DNA of 64,000 bases, from positions 132,972 to 196,971 of the forward strand of contig JAHCIO010000001.1 of assembly GCA_026129185.1 (NCBI GenBank), given 5' to 3'. This stretch comes from Promineifilum sp019695075 (lineage in GTDB: Bacteria; Chloroflexota; Anaerolineae; Promineifilales; Promineifilaceae). Positions 6,707 to 14,812 of this stretch are shown piece after piece (positions within the stretch are counted from its first letter, which is position 1; every line of letters begins with the position of its first letter). Below the pieces are notes generated by a model that was not told the origin of the DNA, did no database searches, and saw only the letters and a program-made list of their open reading frames with translations. The position numbers and the translations under genes are program-made.

Positions 6707-9276
6707 GACCTTTCCTTTATCCGCTGCACAGCGCGGTTCACATCGTTCACATCCATCGTTGCTTCGTAGGGTTTTTCACCAGCAGCCTCGCGCCATAGCT
6801 CGGCGAGGGTGTGCGGACTGTACTCGTCACTGTCCTCTTCATAGCGGCAAGCATCCAGCAACGCCTGGATGGATTGCGAATCATCAAAGTGCATGGAAAC
6901 ACGGTCCTGTCCCGTGAACTCTGGCTCGAAGTTGATTCGCTTCTCATAAGCCCGACACCGGTGATCGATGAGTTTCTTCAGGTCCTCGCGCGACCAGGCA
7001 AGTGGTCGTTTTTCGATATGATCGGGCAGATCGCGGACGGACTCTGGCACAAAGATGAGGAAGCGCGCGCCAATCGCGTGCCAGGTATCGAGCTGACGCC
7101 AGAGCAGACTCAAGTCCTGACCACCGTCGCTTGGCGCGTCATAGATGAACAACAGATGCGGTAGGCCCAGGAGTTCCTGGAACTCGCCAATTAACCGCAC
7201 CACCTCGTCCCAGAGTTCGCGGAGACCAGCCGGGGCTTGTTGGGCACTCTGGGCGCGCTCCTGCAACGCGCGCTTTAGACGCTGCAACTGTAAGGACATC
7301 GACCTTGCATCAGGTTTCACCGCGGCTGCTTCCGGCTGAAGGAGCGTCTGCTTCTGGGCCTCTTCCAGCAGGAAGAGCGTCCGGCTGTAGCTGAGGGTGC
7401 TAAGCAACAGATCGGCCAAGATGCGTCGCTGGTTGGCATTGAGTAGCTCGAGGCAGGCAGGACTGGCGCAGACTTGCGCGTACAGGGCTTCCAGCGCCAA
7501 CCGCTTGACATCATCCGGTTGCAACTTGTATTTGAGTGGCACGAGCCACAGATCGAGGGGAAACAGGTCGCGGCGGCGGCTGACGGCCAGCGCCAGGGTT
7601 GTCCGGCCACTGCCGGGCATGCACGTATAGATGACACTGCGTTGGATGTAACGCAGTTGTCCCTGCCACACACCCGGACCCATGAACGCACCGTCTTCCT
7701 GGAACAGGAAATCCGCTTCCTCGCCATATTCGGCGCGGCTGTTTAAAAAGGGGCCGGCCAGCGTCCTCAGCCCTCCGCTAGCCGTCGCCAGGTTGCCCGT
7801 ACTCTGGGCATGGCTATGCATCGTCCGCTTCACGAGGGCAGCGTCCAGTTTGTCTTGCAGGTTCTTGTCCTTCAGCGTCAGGGGGTTGTGGCGCAGATCA
7901 TCGGCCGCCCTCGCCAGTGCGATAGACTTCGCCTCTACATCAGAGCCATCACTAGCCTGGGGGTTAAGCCGTGGAGAATCGAGCGCTTGGTCGGCGCTCA
8001 GAAAAGCCGCGGCCAGCTCTTCCGGCCAGAGTCGACCGGCGTCGATGATCGGCATGAAGATATCGGCCGGTTGGCTCGTCGTGGCTGCGGTTTGTGGCGA
8101 TGGGGCGGGGGATTGCCCAGGCTCTGTTGTGGTCGGGGGAGAGGGCGTGCCGCGCTCCGTCTTCACCGCCCCGTTCCTGGCCGGCGGTGTTGCCTCGGCT
8201 TCCGGCGACGGCCGCTCTAGCTTTGCCAACTTTACCAGCTTCTCGCCCAGGTTAGTTACGTCCTTCGCCTGGGCAGCGTAGGCGTGCGTGGTCATCTTAT
8301 CCAGTTTTCCTTTGGCCGCGTCGATACTGCCCACGCGTAGCAACCCGCGAAATTCCTTCGTTAACTCCTCAAACTCCTGTCGCCGCCGCTTCTTCAAATC
8401 GGCGAAGCGCGCATCGACCACCTTTTGCCCCAGCGTGGCCAGGGCCGGCAGGGCCAGCAGCAGCAGGAAGATAAGCGGGCTGGTCTGGTCGACGGTGCTG
8501 TTGACGAAGCGGCGCAGCGCCATGCCCCGCTGGCCTTCGATCGTCACCGTCAGCGACAGCGCATCGCCGGTGTTGGGCGTCACGGTGATGGTTGCCTTCC
8601 GGTTGTGCAGGCCCCGGAAGCGACCATCGTTGATCAGGGGGATGCTCATCGTAGTCGGCCGCCCCGGCCCTAAAGAGATGGCGACCATGCGGTTGGAAAC
8701 GTCGACGGCGTTGGGGAAGGTTAGCCCTCCCTTCGGCTCGATGGTGACCACGATATCCCGCGCGGCGATCGGCTGGCTGTCGGTGCGGACGAAGGTTAGC
8801 AGCAGGGCGTTGTCGCCCGCGTCCAGCAGAGCGGTCTGTGGGTACGAAGCTGTCAGGGTCAGCGCATCGCCCGCGGCAACGAGCGTATGGGCAGCCGTCA
8901 GTAGCTGGCTGGCCGATGCCCAACTGGCGTTAACCCACAGCCACAGCGCCAGCGCGGCGGTGAGGACAAGAGTCATGACAATGCCCAGCGCCAGCAGCCC
9001 GTGCTCAATGAGCCACTCTTGCCAGTCGTCTTCCAGCTTGAAGGCCGAGACGGTCAGCACGACCAGGGCAATGGTCAGAAGCCCACCCGCCAGCCAACCA
9101 GCCCAATCCCAGTCCGAGCGCAGCGCCCCCAGGGCCAGAAGGATGCACGCGGCTGCCACGGCCCACAGGGCTGCCAGACGCGTGGGCAAAGGGCGGGCTT
9201 GCTTGCCCTCCTTGTCCTTGCCGTCATCTTTAGACGGAGGATTTGGGGGCGACGGGTTGGCGGGTTCCGCGCTCAT
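6703..9276 (-). CDS. Membrane-anchored NTPase with extracytoplasmic beta-rich domain
   Basis: The 857-residue start at ATG 9276 has a GAGGTGA ribosome site; an upstream frame adds 14 residues without support. A Pro/Lys-rich cytosolic N-tail precedes three membrane helices (about 34-52, 57-79, 92-115). A beta-rich domain of about 150 residues follows and should face outside, then a fourth helix (about 264-283), a basic coiled-coil-like stretch beginning 'DARFADLKKRRRQEFEELT', a Pro/Thr-rich linker, and a C-terminal NTPase with Walker A GSGRTT (about 553-558) and Walker B-like 'LLFIYDA' (about 708). The topology fits a sensor that passes an external or envelope signal to a cytosolic ATPase. It heads the operon and is coupled to the next gene by GTGA. 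No close family was recognised. Confidence 0.8.
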   Translation of the reverse strand: MSAEPANPSPPNPPSKDDGKDKEGKQARPLPTRLAALWAVAAACILLALGALRSDWDWAGWLAGGLLTIALVVLTVSAFKLEDDWQEWLIEHGLLALGIVMTLVLTAALALWLWVNASWASASQLLTAAHTLVAAGDALTLTASYPQTALLDAGDNALLLTFVRTDSQPIAARDIVVTIEPKGGLTFPNAVDVSNRMVAISLGPGRPTTMSIPLINDGRFRGLHNRKATITVTPNTGDALSLTVTIEGQRGMALRRFVNSTVDQTSPLIFLLLLALPALATLGQKVVDARFADLKKRRRQEFEELTKEFRGLLRVGSIDAAKGKLDKMTTHAYAAQAKDVTNLGEKLVKLAKLERPSPEAEATPPARNGAVKTERGTPSPPTTTEPGQSPAPSPQTAATTSQPADIFMPIIDAGRLWPEELAAAFLSADQALDSPRLNPQASDGSDVEAKSIALARAADDLRHNPLTLKDKNLQDKLDAALVKRTMHSHAQSTGNLATASGGLRTLAGPFLNSRAEYGEEADFLFQEDGAFMGPGVWQGQLRYIQRSVIYTCMPGSGRTTLALAVSRRRDLFPLDLWLVPLKYKLQPDDVKRLALEALYAQVCASPACLELLNANQRRILADLLLSTLSYSRTLFLLEEAQKQTLLQPEAAAVKPDARSMSLQLQRLKRALQERAQSAQQAPAGLRELWDEVVRLIGEFQELLGLPHLLFIYDAPSDGGQDLSLLWRQLDTWHAIGARFLIFVPESVRDLPDHIEKRPLAWSREDLKKLIDHRCRAYEKRINFEPEFTGQDRVSMHFDDSQSIQALLDACRYEEDSDEYSPHTLAELWREAAGEKPYEATMDVNDVNRAVQRIKERS

Positions 9277-9322
9277 GTGGCTCACCTCGATCGGACGACA
9301 TCGAGCACACTGGTTCACCTAT

Positions 9323-9351
9323 ATTATACATACACAGTGCGCGGCTGTGAA
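9323..9351 (-). promoter_or_regulatory. Strong sigma70-type promoter of the NTPase cluster
   Basis: On the minus strand TTCACA (9351-9346), a 17-nt spacer and a perfect TATAAT (9328-9323) precede the ATG at 9276 by about 47 nt. The rest of the interval up to gltX (9352-9571) shows no other clear element. Confidence 0.7.
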
Positions 9352-9571
9352 CAGTTGCCGGCGGTCGGCACAGGTATTGTCGTCCGGGGCGATCCGGTAA
9401 CGGGATAACTGGCCCCTCAATGAGGTTCAGAGGTTACAAGTTGTATCCCGCTCATCCTCCCCCTGCCCAAATCCCCCCTTTTCTGCTATCCTTCACCTTT
9501 ACGACTAGACACACCATTCGCGCGGCGCGCCGCCAGGCAGCCGCGCGGATCGACCACTGAGATTTGCATCT

Positions 9572-11062
9572 ATGACCGTTCGCGTCCGATTTGCGCCCAG
9601 CCCGACGGGCTATCTCCACATCGGTGGGGCGCGCACTGCTTTGTTCAACTGGATGTTCGCCCGCGGCCACGGCGGCCAGTTCATTCTGCGCATTGAAGAC
9701 ACCGACCAGAAGCGCACCGTCAAGGGCGCGGTGCAGGCCATCATGGACGCGCTGCGCTGGATGGGCCTCGACTGGGACGAAGGCCCGGACGTTGGCGGCC
9801 CCTATGGCCCCTACATCCAGAGCCAGCGCGCGCCGCTCTATCGCCAGTGGGCCGATTGGCTGCTGGAACACGGCTACGCCTACAAGTGCTTCTGCACCGC
9901 CGAGGAACTGAAGGCCCGCCGCGCCGCCGCCAAGGCCGCCCGCGGCGACCAGAGCTACGACCGCCGCTGCCGCCTGCTCACTGCTGCTGAAGTCGCCGCC
10001 CGCGAGGCCAACGGCATCCCCTACGTCGTGCGCTTCAAGGCCCCGACCGAGGGCGTCACCGTCATCCCCGACGTCATCCGCGGCGACATCCGCGTGCCCA
10101 ACAGCCAGATCGCCGACGCCGTCCTGCTGAAGTCCGACGGCCTGCCGACCTACCACCTGGCCAACGTTGTCGATGACCACTTCATGGACATCAGCCACAT
10201 CCTGCGCGCCGACGAGTGGATCAGCAGCGCGCCGCTACACCTGAACCTCTACGCCGCCTTCGGCTGGCCGCATCCCGTCTACGCCCACCTGCCTCTGGTG
10301 CTGAACCCCAGCGGCAAGGGCAAGCTGAGCAAGCGGGCGCAAGCCTTCGACGATCACGGCCGCGAGGTGCTGGTCAAGGTCGAGGAGTTCCGCGACGCAG
10401 GCTACCTGGCCCCGGCGCTCAACAACTTCCTGGCCAACGTCGGCTGGTCGTTCGGCGACGACCGCGAGATCTTCCCCATCGAGGAAGCTATCCCGCGCTT
10501 CGAGTTGCAGGACATCAACCCCGCGCCGACGCGCCTGCCCTACGACAAGCTCGACTGGCTGACGGGGCAGTGGATTCAGGAGATGGATGTGCTGGAACTG
10601 GCGCGGGCCGTGCGGGCGACGCTGGAGCGGCAGGGGCACGAGGTCAGCCCGGAGGCGCTGCTGGCGGTCATGCCGGCCTTGCGCGTGCGGCTGAAGAAGC
10701 TGACCGACGCCGAGGGGTTCTTGCGTTTTCTGTGGGAAGATGGAGGTTCCGCCGCGCCGGCGACCGACCGACTGGCGAGCGCCAAGCTCCCGGCCGAGGC
10801 GGCCCGGCGCGGTTTGCAGGCGGCGCGGACGTTCATCGCCGCCGCGCAACCGCTGGACACCGCCACGCTCAGCGCCGGGCTGACGGCTATCGGCGAGAGC
10901 GTGACGACCAACGGCAAGGCCGGCCCCTTCCTGGGCGCGTTGCGGCTGGCCGTGACCGGGCAAGAGGTCTCGCCGCCGGTCTTTGAGTCCATCGTCGCCC
11001 TGGGGCGCGATCGCGCCCTGGCCCGGCTCGACGCGGCCCTGGCCGCCCTGCCGGCCGAATAG
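9572..11062 (+). CDS. gltX: Glutamyl-tRNA synthetase
   Basis: This 496-residue class I synthetase attaches glutamate to tRNA-Glu in the cytosol. The ATP-binding HIGH-type motif is in 'APSPTGYLHIGGART' (residues about 8-22) and the KMSKS-type motif is 'GKLSKR' (about 251). The C-terminal anticodon-binding alpha-helical cage is present and the length is typical. No clear Shine-Dalgarno site precedes the ATG. It is followed after 33 nt by glnS on the same strand, a sensible pairing because GluRS need not mischarge tRNA-Gln when GlnRS is present. Confidence 0.95.
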   Translation: MTVRVRFAPSPTGYLHIGGARTALFNWMFARGHGGQFILRIEDTDQKRTVKGAVQAIMDALRWMGLDWDEGPDVGGPYGPYIQSQRAPLYRQWADWLLEHGYAYKCFCTAEELKARRAAAKAARGDQSYDRRCRLLTAAEVAAREANGIPYVVRFKAPTEGVTVIPDVIRGDIRVPNSQIADAVLLKSDGLPTYHLANVVDDHFMDISHILRADEWISSAPLHLNLYAAFGWPHPVYAHLPLVLNPSGKGKLSKRAQAFDDHGREVLVKVEEFRDAGYLAPALNNFLANVGWSFGDDREIFPIEEAIPRFELQDINPAPTRLPYDKLDWLTGQWIQEMDVLELARAVRATLERQGHEVSPEALLAVMPALRVRLKKLTDAEGFLRFLWEDGGSAAPATDRLASAKLPAEAARRGLQAARTFIAAAQPLDTATLSAGLTAIGESVTTNGKAGPFLGALRLAVTGQEVSPPVFESIVALGRDRALARLDAALAALPAE

Positions 11063-11095
11063 GAACCTTCACGGATACGGAACAAGCAGATCATC

Positions 11096-12769
11096 ATGAC
11101 TGATACGACAACACCAACCACTTCTAACTTCATCCGGACGATCATCGACGAGGACAACGCCACGGGCAAATACGGCCGCCGCGTCCACACCCGCTTCCCG
11201 CCGGAGCCGAACGGCTACCTCCATATCGGCCACGCCAAGTCGATCAACCTCAACTATGGCATTGCCCAGGACTACGGCGGCCTCTTCAACCTGCGCTTCG
11301 ACGACACCAACCCGGAGAAGGAAGAGCAGGAATATATCGACGCCATTATGGAAGACGCGCGCTGGCTGGGCGCGGACTGGGACGGCCGGCTCTATCATGC
11401 CAGCGACTACTTCGAGCAGCTTTACGACTGGGCCGAGCAGCTCATCCGCGACGGCAAGGCCTACGTCGATGACCTGAGCGCCGACGAAATCCGGGGGTAC
11501 CGCGGCACGCTGACCGAGCCGGGGCGCGAAAGCCCCTACCGCGACCGCACCGTTGCGGAGAACCTCGACCTCTTCCGCCGCATGCGCGCCGGTGAGTTCG
11601 CCGAGGGTTCGCGCGTGCTGCGGGCCAAGATCGACATGACCTCGCCCTTCATCGTCCTGCGCGACCCGGTCATGTACCGCATCCTCCACGCGCCCCACCC
11701 GCGCACCGGCAACGCCTGGCACATCTACGCCACCTACGACTGGGCTCACGGCCAGAGCGACTCCATCGAGGGCATCACCCACTCCATCTGCACGCTGGAG
11801 TTCGAGAACAACCGCCGCCTCTACGACTGGTTCCAGGAGGCGCTGGGCATCCGCCGCTCACAGCAGATCGAATTCGCGCGGCTGAACCTGACCTACACGG
11901 TCATGAGCAAGCGCAAGATGATCAAGCTGGTGCAGGAAGGCTTTGTCGATGGCTGGGACGACCCGCGCTTCTGGACGATCCGCGGTCTGCGCCGGCGCGG
12001 CTACACGCCGGATGCTATCCGCGCCTTCACCGACATGATCGGCGTCAGCAAGGCCAACAGCATCGTCGATATGTCCCTGCTGGAGCACGCCGTCCGCGAA
12101 GACCTGAACACGCGCACGCCGCGCGTCATGGCCGTGCTGGAGCCGCTCAAGGTCGTCATTGAGAACTATCCCAAGGGGCAGGAAGAGACCTTCGACGTGC
12201 CCTACTACAAGCAGGATAAGACACGCACCGAATCACGGCCGCTGCCCTTCGCGCGCGAAATCTACATCGAGCGCGACGACTTCATGGAGGAGCCGGTCAA
12301 GGGCTTCACCCGATTGGCCCCGGAGGTCGAGGTGCGGCTGATGAGCGCCTACTACATCGTCTGCACCGGCGTGGTGAAAGACGCCGCCGGGCGCATCGTC
12401 GAGCTGCGGGCGATGTATGATCCGGCCACGCGCGGCGGCACGTCGGCCGATGGCCGCAAGGTGCGCGGCACGCTGCACTGGGTCTCGGCCGAGCACGCCC
12501 TGCCGGCCGAAGTGCGCCTCTACGACAACCTCTTCACCAAGCCCGATCCGCAGGAGAACGGCGAGAACTTCCTCGACAACATCAACCCCGACTCGCTGAA
12601 GATCGTCGACGCGCTGGTGGAGCCAAGCCTGGCCACGACCGCGCCCGGCGACAAATTCCAGTTCGTGCGCGAAGGCTACTTCTGCGTTGACCTCGATTCG
12701 ACGCCCGACCGGCTGGTGTTTAACCGGACGGTGGGGTTGAAGGAGACGTGGGTTAAGGGGAAAGAGTAG
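11096..12769 (+). CDS. glnS: Glutaminyl-tRNA synthetase
   Basis: This 557-residue class I synthetase charges tRNA-Gln directly. 'PEPNGYLHIGHAKSI' gives the HIGH motif near residue 42, and 'VMSKRK' the KMSKS motif near 268. 'FDDTNPEKEEQEYI' is characteristic of GlnRS rather than GluRS. The C-terminal two-barrel anticodon-binding region is present. The gene lies directly downstream of gltX and ends before a good terminator, so the two form a small operon. Bacterial GlnRS is generally regarded as acquired from eukaryotes, so its presence implies that the amidotransferase route for Gln-tRNA may be dispensable here. Confidence 0.95.
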   Translation: MTDTTTPTTSNFIRTIIDEDNATGKYGRRVHTRFPPEPNGYLHIGHAKSINLNYGIAQDYGGLFNLRFDDTNPEKEEQEYIDAIMEDARWLGADWDGRLYHASDYFEQLYDWAEQLIRDGKAYVDDLSADEIRGYRGTLTEPGRESPYRDRTVAENLDLFRRMRAGEFAEGSRVLRAKIDMTSPFIVLRDPVMYRILHAPHPRTGNAWHIYATYDWAHGQSDSIEGITHSICTLEFENNRRLYDWFQEALGIRRSQQIEFARLNLTYTVMSKRKMIKLVQEGFVDGWDDPRFWTIRGLRRRGYTPDAIRAFTDMIGVSKANSIVDMSLLEHAVREDLNTRTPRVMAVLEPLKVVIENYPKGQEETFDVPYYKQDKTRTESRPLPFAREIYIERDDFMEEPVKGFTRLAPEVEVRLMSAYYIVCTGVVKDAAGRIVELRAMYDPATRGGTSADGRKVRGTLHWVSAEHALPAEVRLYDNLFTKPDPQENGENFLDNINPDSLKIVDALVEPSLATTAPGDKFQFVREGYFCVDLDSTPDRLVFNRTVGLKETWVKGKE

Positions 12770-12785
12770 GCCCCGATAAATGATG

Positions 12786-12813
12786 ACGGCCGGGCTTGTG
12801 CCCGGCCGTTTTT
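12786..12813 (+). terminator. Rho-independent terminator after glnS
   Basis: A perfect 10-bp stem ACGGCCGGGC / GCCCGGCCGT with a 4-nt loop is followed by TTTTT, 17 nt after the glnS stop codon. Confidence 0.85.
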
Positions 12814-12856
12814 CTACTTGTTGGGAGTTGGCTCACAGCGTAGATGCCCTACGGCC

Positions 12857-13159
12857 TTACTTTCTTCCCGCCAGCCACTTATCTAAAGAACGACGCGATT
12901 CACGACTTGGCACACCGGCTAACAAAGCGACGACAGGAATCAACTCATCCAGTTGTTCCCAGAAGATAATATCGCGCTCGTCACTGTCTTCGAAGACCCG
13001 CCACAGTTGCCGCTCGTCTGATGAGGCATGAAGAAGGCGGGGATACCACTCCAGTGGAACCAGGAGGGTGCGTCCATCCATAAGACGCACGGACAGCATC
13101 CTTTCCGCAAACTCGACCGCCTCAACACGGGGTTGTGTTTCAATCGTTGCAATGCTCAT
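12857..13159 (-). CDS. DUF2442 domain protein
   Basis: This 100-residue protein has the DUF2442 pattern: 'AVEFAERMLSVRLMDGRTL' followed by 'VPLEWYPRLLHAS' and an 'R..WRVFEDSDERDIIFWEQLDE' stretch. The family is often found next to DUF4160 proteins and has been suggested to be toxin-antitoxin related, but no function is established. A GGAG site precedes the ATG. Here it stands alone with no DUF4160 partner, between glnS and a hexosaminidase, unlike the paired copy at 17005-17331. Confidence 0.75.
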   Translation of the reverse strand: MSIATIETQPRVEAVEFAERMLSVRLMDGRTLLVPLEWYPRLLHASSDERQLWRVFEDSDERDIIFWEQLDELIPVVALLAGVPSRESRRSLDKWLAGRK

Positions 13160-13185
13160 CCCACATCTCCAAGAATATCTATAGC

Positions 13186-14649
13186 CTACGACCAGTCGAT
13201 CTCTTCCGCGCGATAGAAATTAACCCCCATCGCTGCCAGCCGCGGCCCATGCGCGGCCAGACGGGTGCGATACGCCTCCCAATCGCGGCCGGCGGCCGAC
13301 CAGGCCACTTCGGCCACACCCGGCAGCCGCGGGAAGAGCATGAACTCGATGCCGGCGCGCGTCGTCAGCGTCTCTGACCACAGCGCCGCCTCCACGCCCA
13401 GCAGTTGCGCCTCGGCCACACCGGGCAGCTGCGTCGCCGGCTCCCAATCATAGGCCGCGCGCACGCCGATGTGGCCGGCCCACGCCAGACCCAGCGGCGT
13501 CGTCGCGTCGTATTTCATGTCCAGGTAGACCCGTGGCGCGGGCGAGAGGATGACGCTCGCGCCTTGCGCGGCGGCGGCCGCGGCGTGGCCGGAGGCCCAG
13601 TGCTGGGCGATGGCCGCCGGCTCCAACCGCGCCTGGCCGATCTCCTCCCAGCCGACCATGCGCTTGCCGTGGGCGCGGACGATGGTCGCGACGCGCTCGA
13701 TGAAGCGGACGTAATCCTCTTTGGCCGTAGCCAGGGCTTCGTCGCCGCCGATGTGGAGATAGTCGCCCGGCGTCAGCGCCGCCAGTTCGCCGATGACGTC
13801 ATCGATGAAGCGGTAAGTCATCTCGTTGTCGATGGCCAGGCTGCTGAAGCCAACCTCGATGCCGGTATAGGGCGGTCGGGATTGGCCGTCGGCGTTCAAC
13901 TCCGGGTAGGCGGCCAGGGCGGCGTTGGTGTGGCCGGGCAGGTCGATCTCCGGCACGAGCGTGATGTGGCGCGCGGCGGCGTAGGCGACCAGGGCGGCGT
14001 AGTCGGCCTGAGTGTAATAGCCGCCTGGCCCATCGCCGACGGCCGTCTGCCCACCGGCGCGCGCCAGTTCCGGCCACGAGGCGATGTCGATGCGCCAGCC
14101 CTGGTCATCGGTCAGGTGCAGGTGCAGCCGGTTGAGCTTGTAGGCGGCGGCCAGGTCGATGACCCGCTGCACGTCGGCCACGGGAAAGAAATGGCGGGCG
14201 ACATCGAGCATCAGGCCGCGCCAGGCGAAGCGGGGCACGTCGCGGATGCGCCCGGCGGGCAGAGGCCACGGGCCGGGCTGCGGCGCGGCGCTCTCGATCG
14301 CCGGCGGCAATAGCTGGCGCAGCGTCTGGACGCCGTAGAACAGCCCCGCCGGCGCGTGGGCGGATAGGCGCACGCCGTCCGGGGCGACGGCGAGCGTGTA
14401 GCCTTCTGCGCCCAGGGCATTGTCGGCCGGGTCGAGGGCCAGCGCCAGGACGGGGCCGGCCGCGGCGGCCTCCGCCGGCCGGACGGGCAGCGCGAAGCCG
14501 GTGGCCGGCCGCAGCCGCGCGGCCAGATAGTCGGCGATGGCGGCCACTTCCGGCGCGGCCGGGCTGACGGTGATGCTCGTTTCGGCCGTCAGGACAAAAG
14601 CGCCCGCGGCCGGTTCGACAGAGTGGGGTTGGGGGATGAGTGTGTGCAT
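13186..14649 (-). CDS. Beta-N-acetylhexosaminidase, glycoside hydrolase family 20
   Basis: This 487-residue enzyme removes terminal GlcNAc/GalNAc from glycans by substrate-assisted catalysis. An N-terminal GH20b-like domain (about 1-130) precedes the catalytic barrel: 'WRGLMLDVARHFF' (about 143), 'LHLTDDQGWRID' (about 178) and 'YLHIGGDEA' (about 300), which carries the catalytic Asp-Glu pair. No signal peptide is visible, so it may act in the cytoplasm on imported or recycled chitobiose or cell-wall fragments. It sits alone, with a terminator-like hairpin between it and the next upstream gene. Confidence 0.9.
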   Translation of the reverse strand: MHTLIPQPHSVEPAAGAFVLTAETSITVSPAAPEVAAIADYLAARLRPATGFALPVRPAEAAAAGPVLALALDPADNALGAEGYTLAVAPDGVRLSAHAPAGLFYGVQTLRQLLPPAIESAAPQPGPWPLPAGRIRDVPRFAWRGLMLDVARHFFPVADVQRVIDLAAAYKLNRLHLHLTDDQGWRIDIASWPELARAGGQTAVGDGPGGYYTQADYAALVAYAAARHITLVPEIDLPGHTNAALAAYPELNADGQSRPPYTGIEVGFSSLAIDNEMTYRFIDDVIGELAALTPGDYLHIGGDEALATAKEDYVRFIERVATIVRAHGKRMVGWEEIGQARLEPAAIAQHWASGHAAAAAAQGASVILSPAPRVYLDMKYDATTPLGLAWAGHIGVRAAYDWEPATQLPGVAEAQLLGVEAALWSETLTTRAGIEFMLFPRLPGVAEVAWSAAGRDWEAYRTRLAAHGPRLAAMGVNFYRAEEIDWS

Positions 14650-14740
14650 AGCTTGTGTGCGGGTATGGATGGGGCGTGGCTTGCGGACGATTGTGCCCTA
14701 GACCGGGCCGGGCGGCCAGCCCGGCGGCGCAGGCGCAAAC

Positions 14741-14770
14741 GAAAAGCGGCCGCCGAAGCCGCCGCTTTTC
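14741..14770 (-). terminator. Terminator hairpin after the META lipoprotein gene
   Basis: The arms GAAAAGCGGC and GCCGCTTTTC flank a 10-nt loop, and the minus-strand 3' side is T-rich. It lies about 45 nt beyond the stop at 14813. Confidence 0.6.
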
Positions 14771-14812
14771 GCTTGCTTTGCTTACTTCGCGCCTTCGCGT
14801 GAGCGATTGTTC

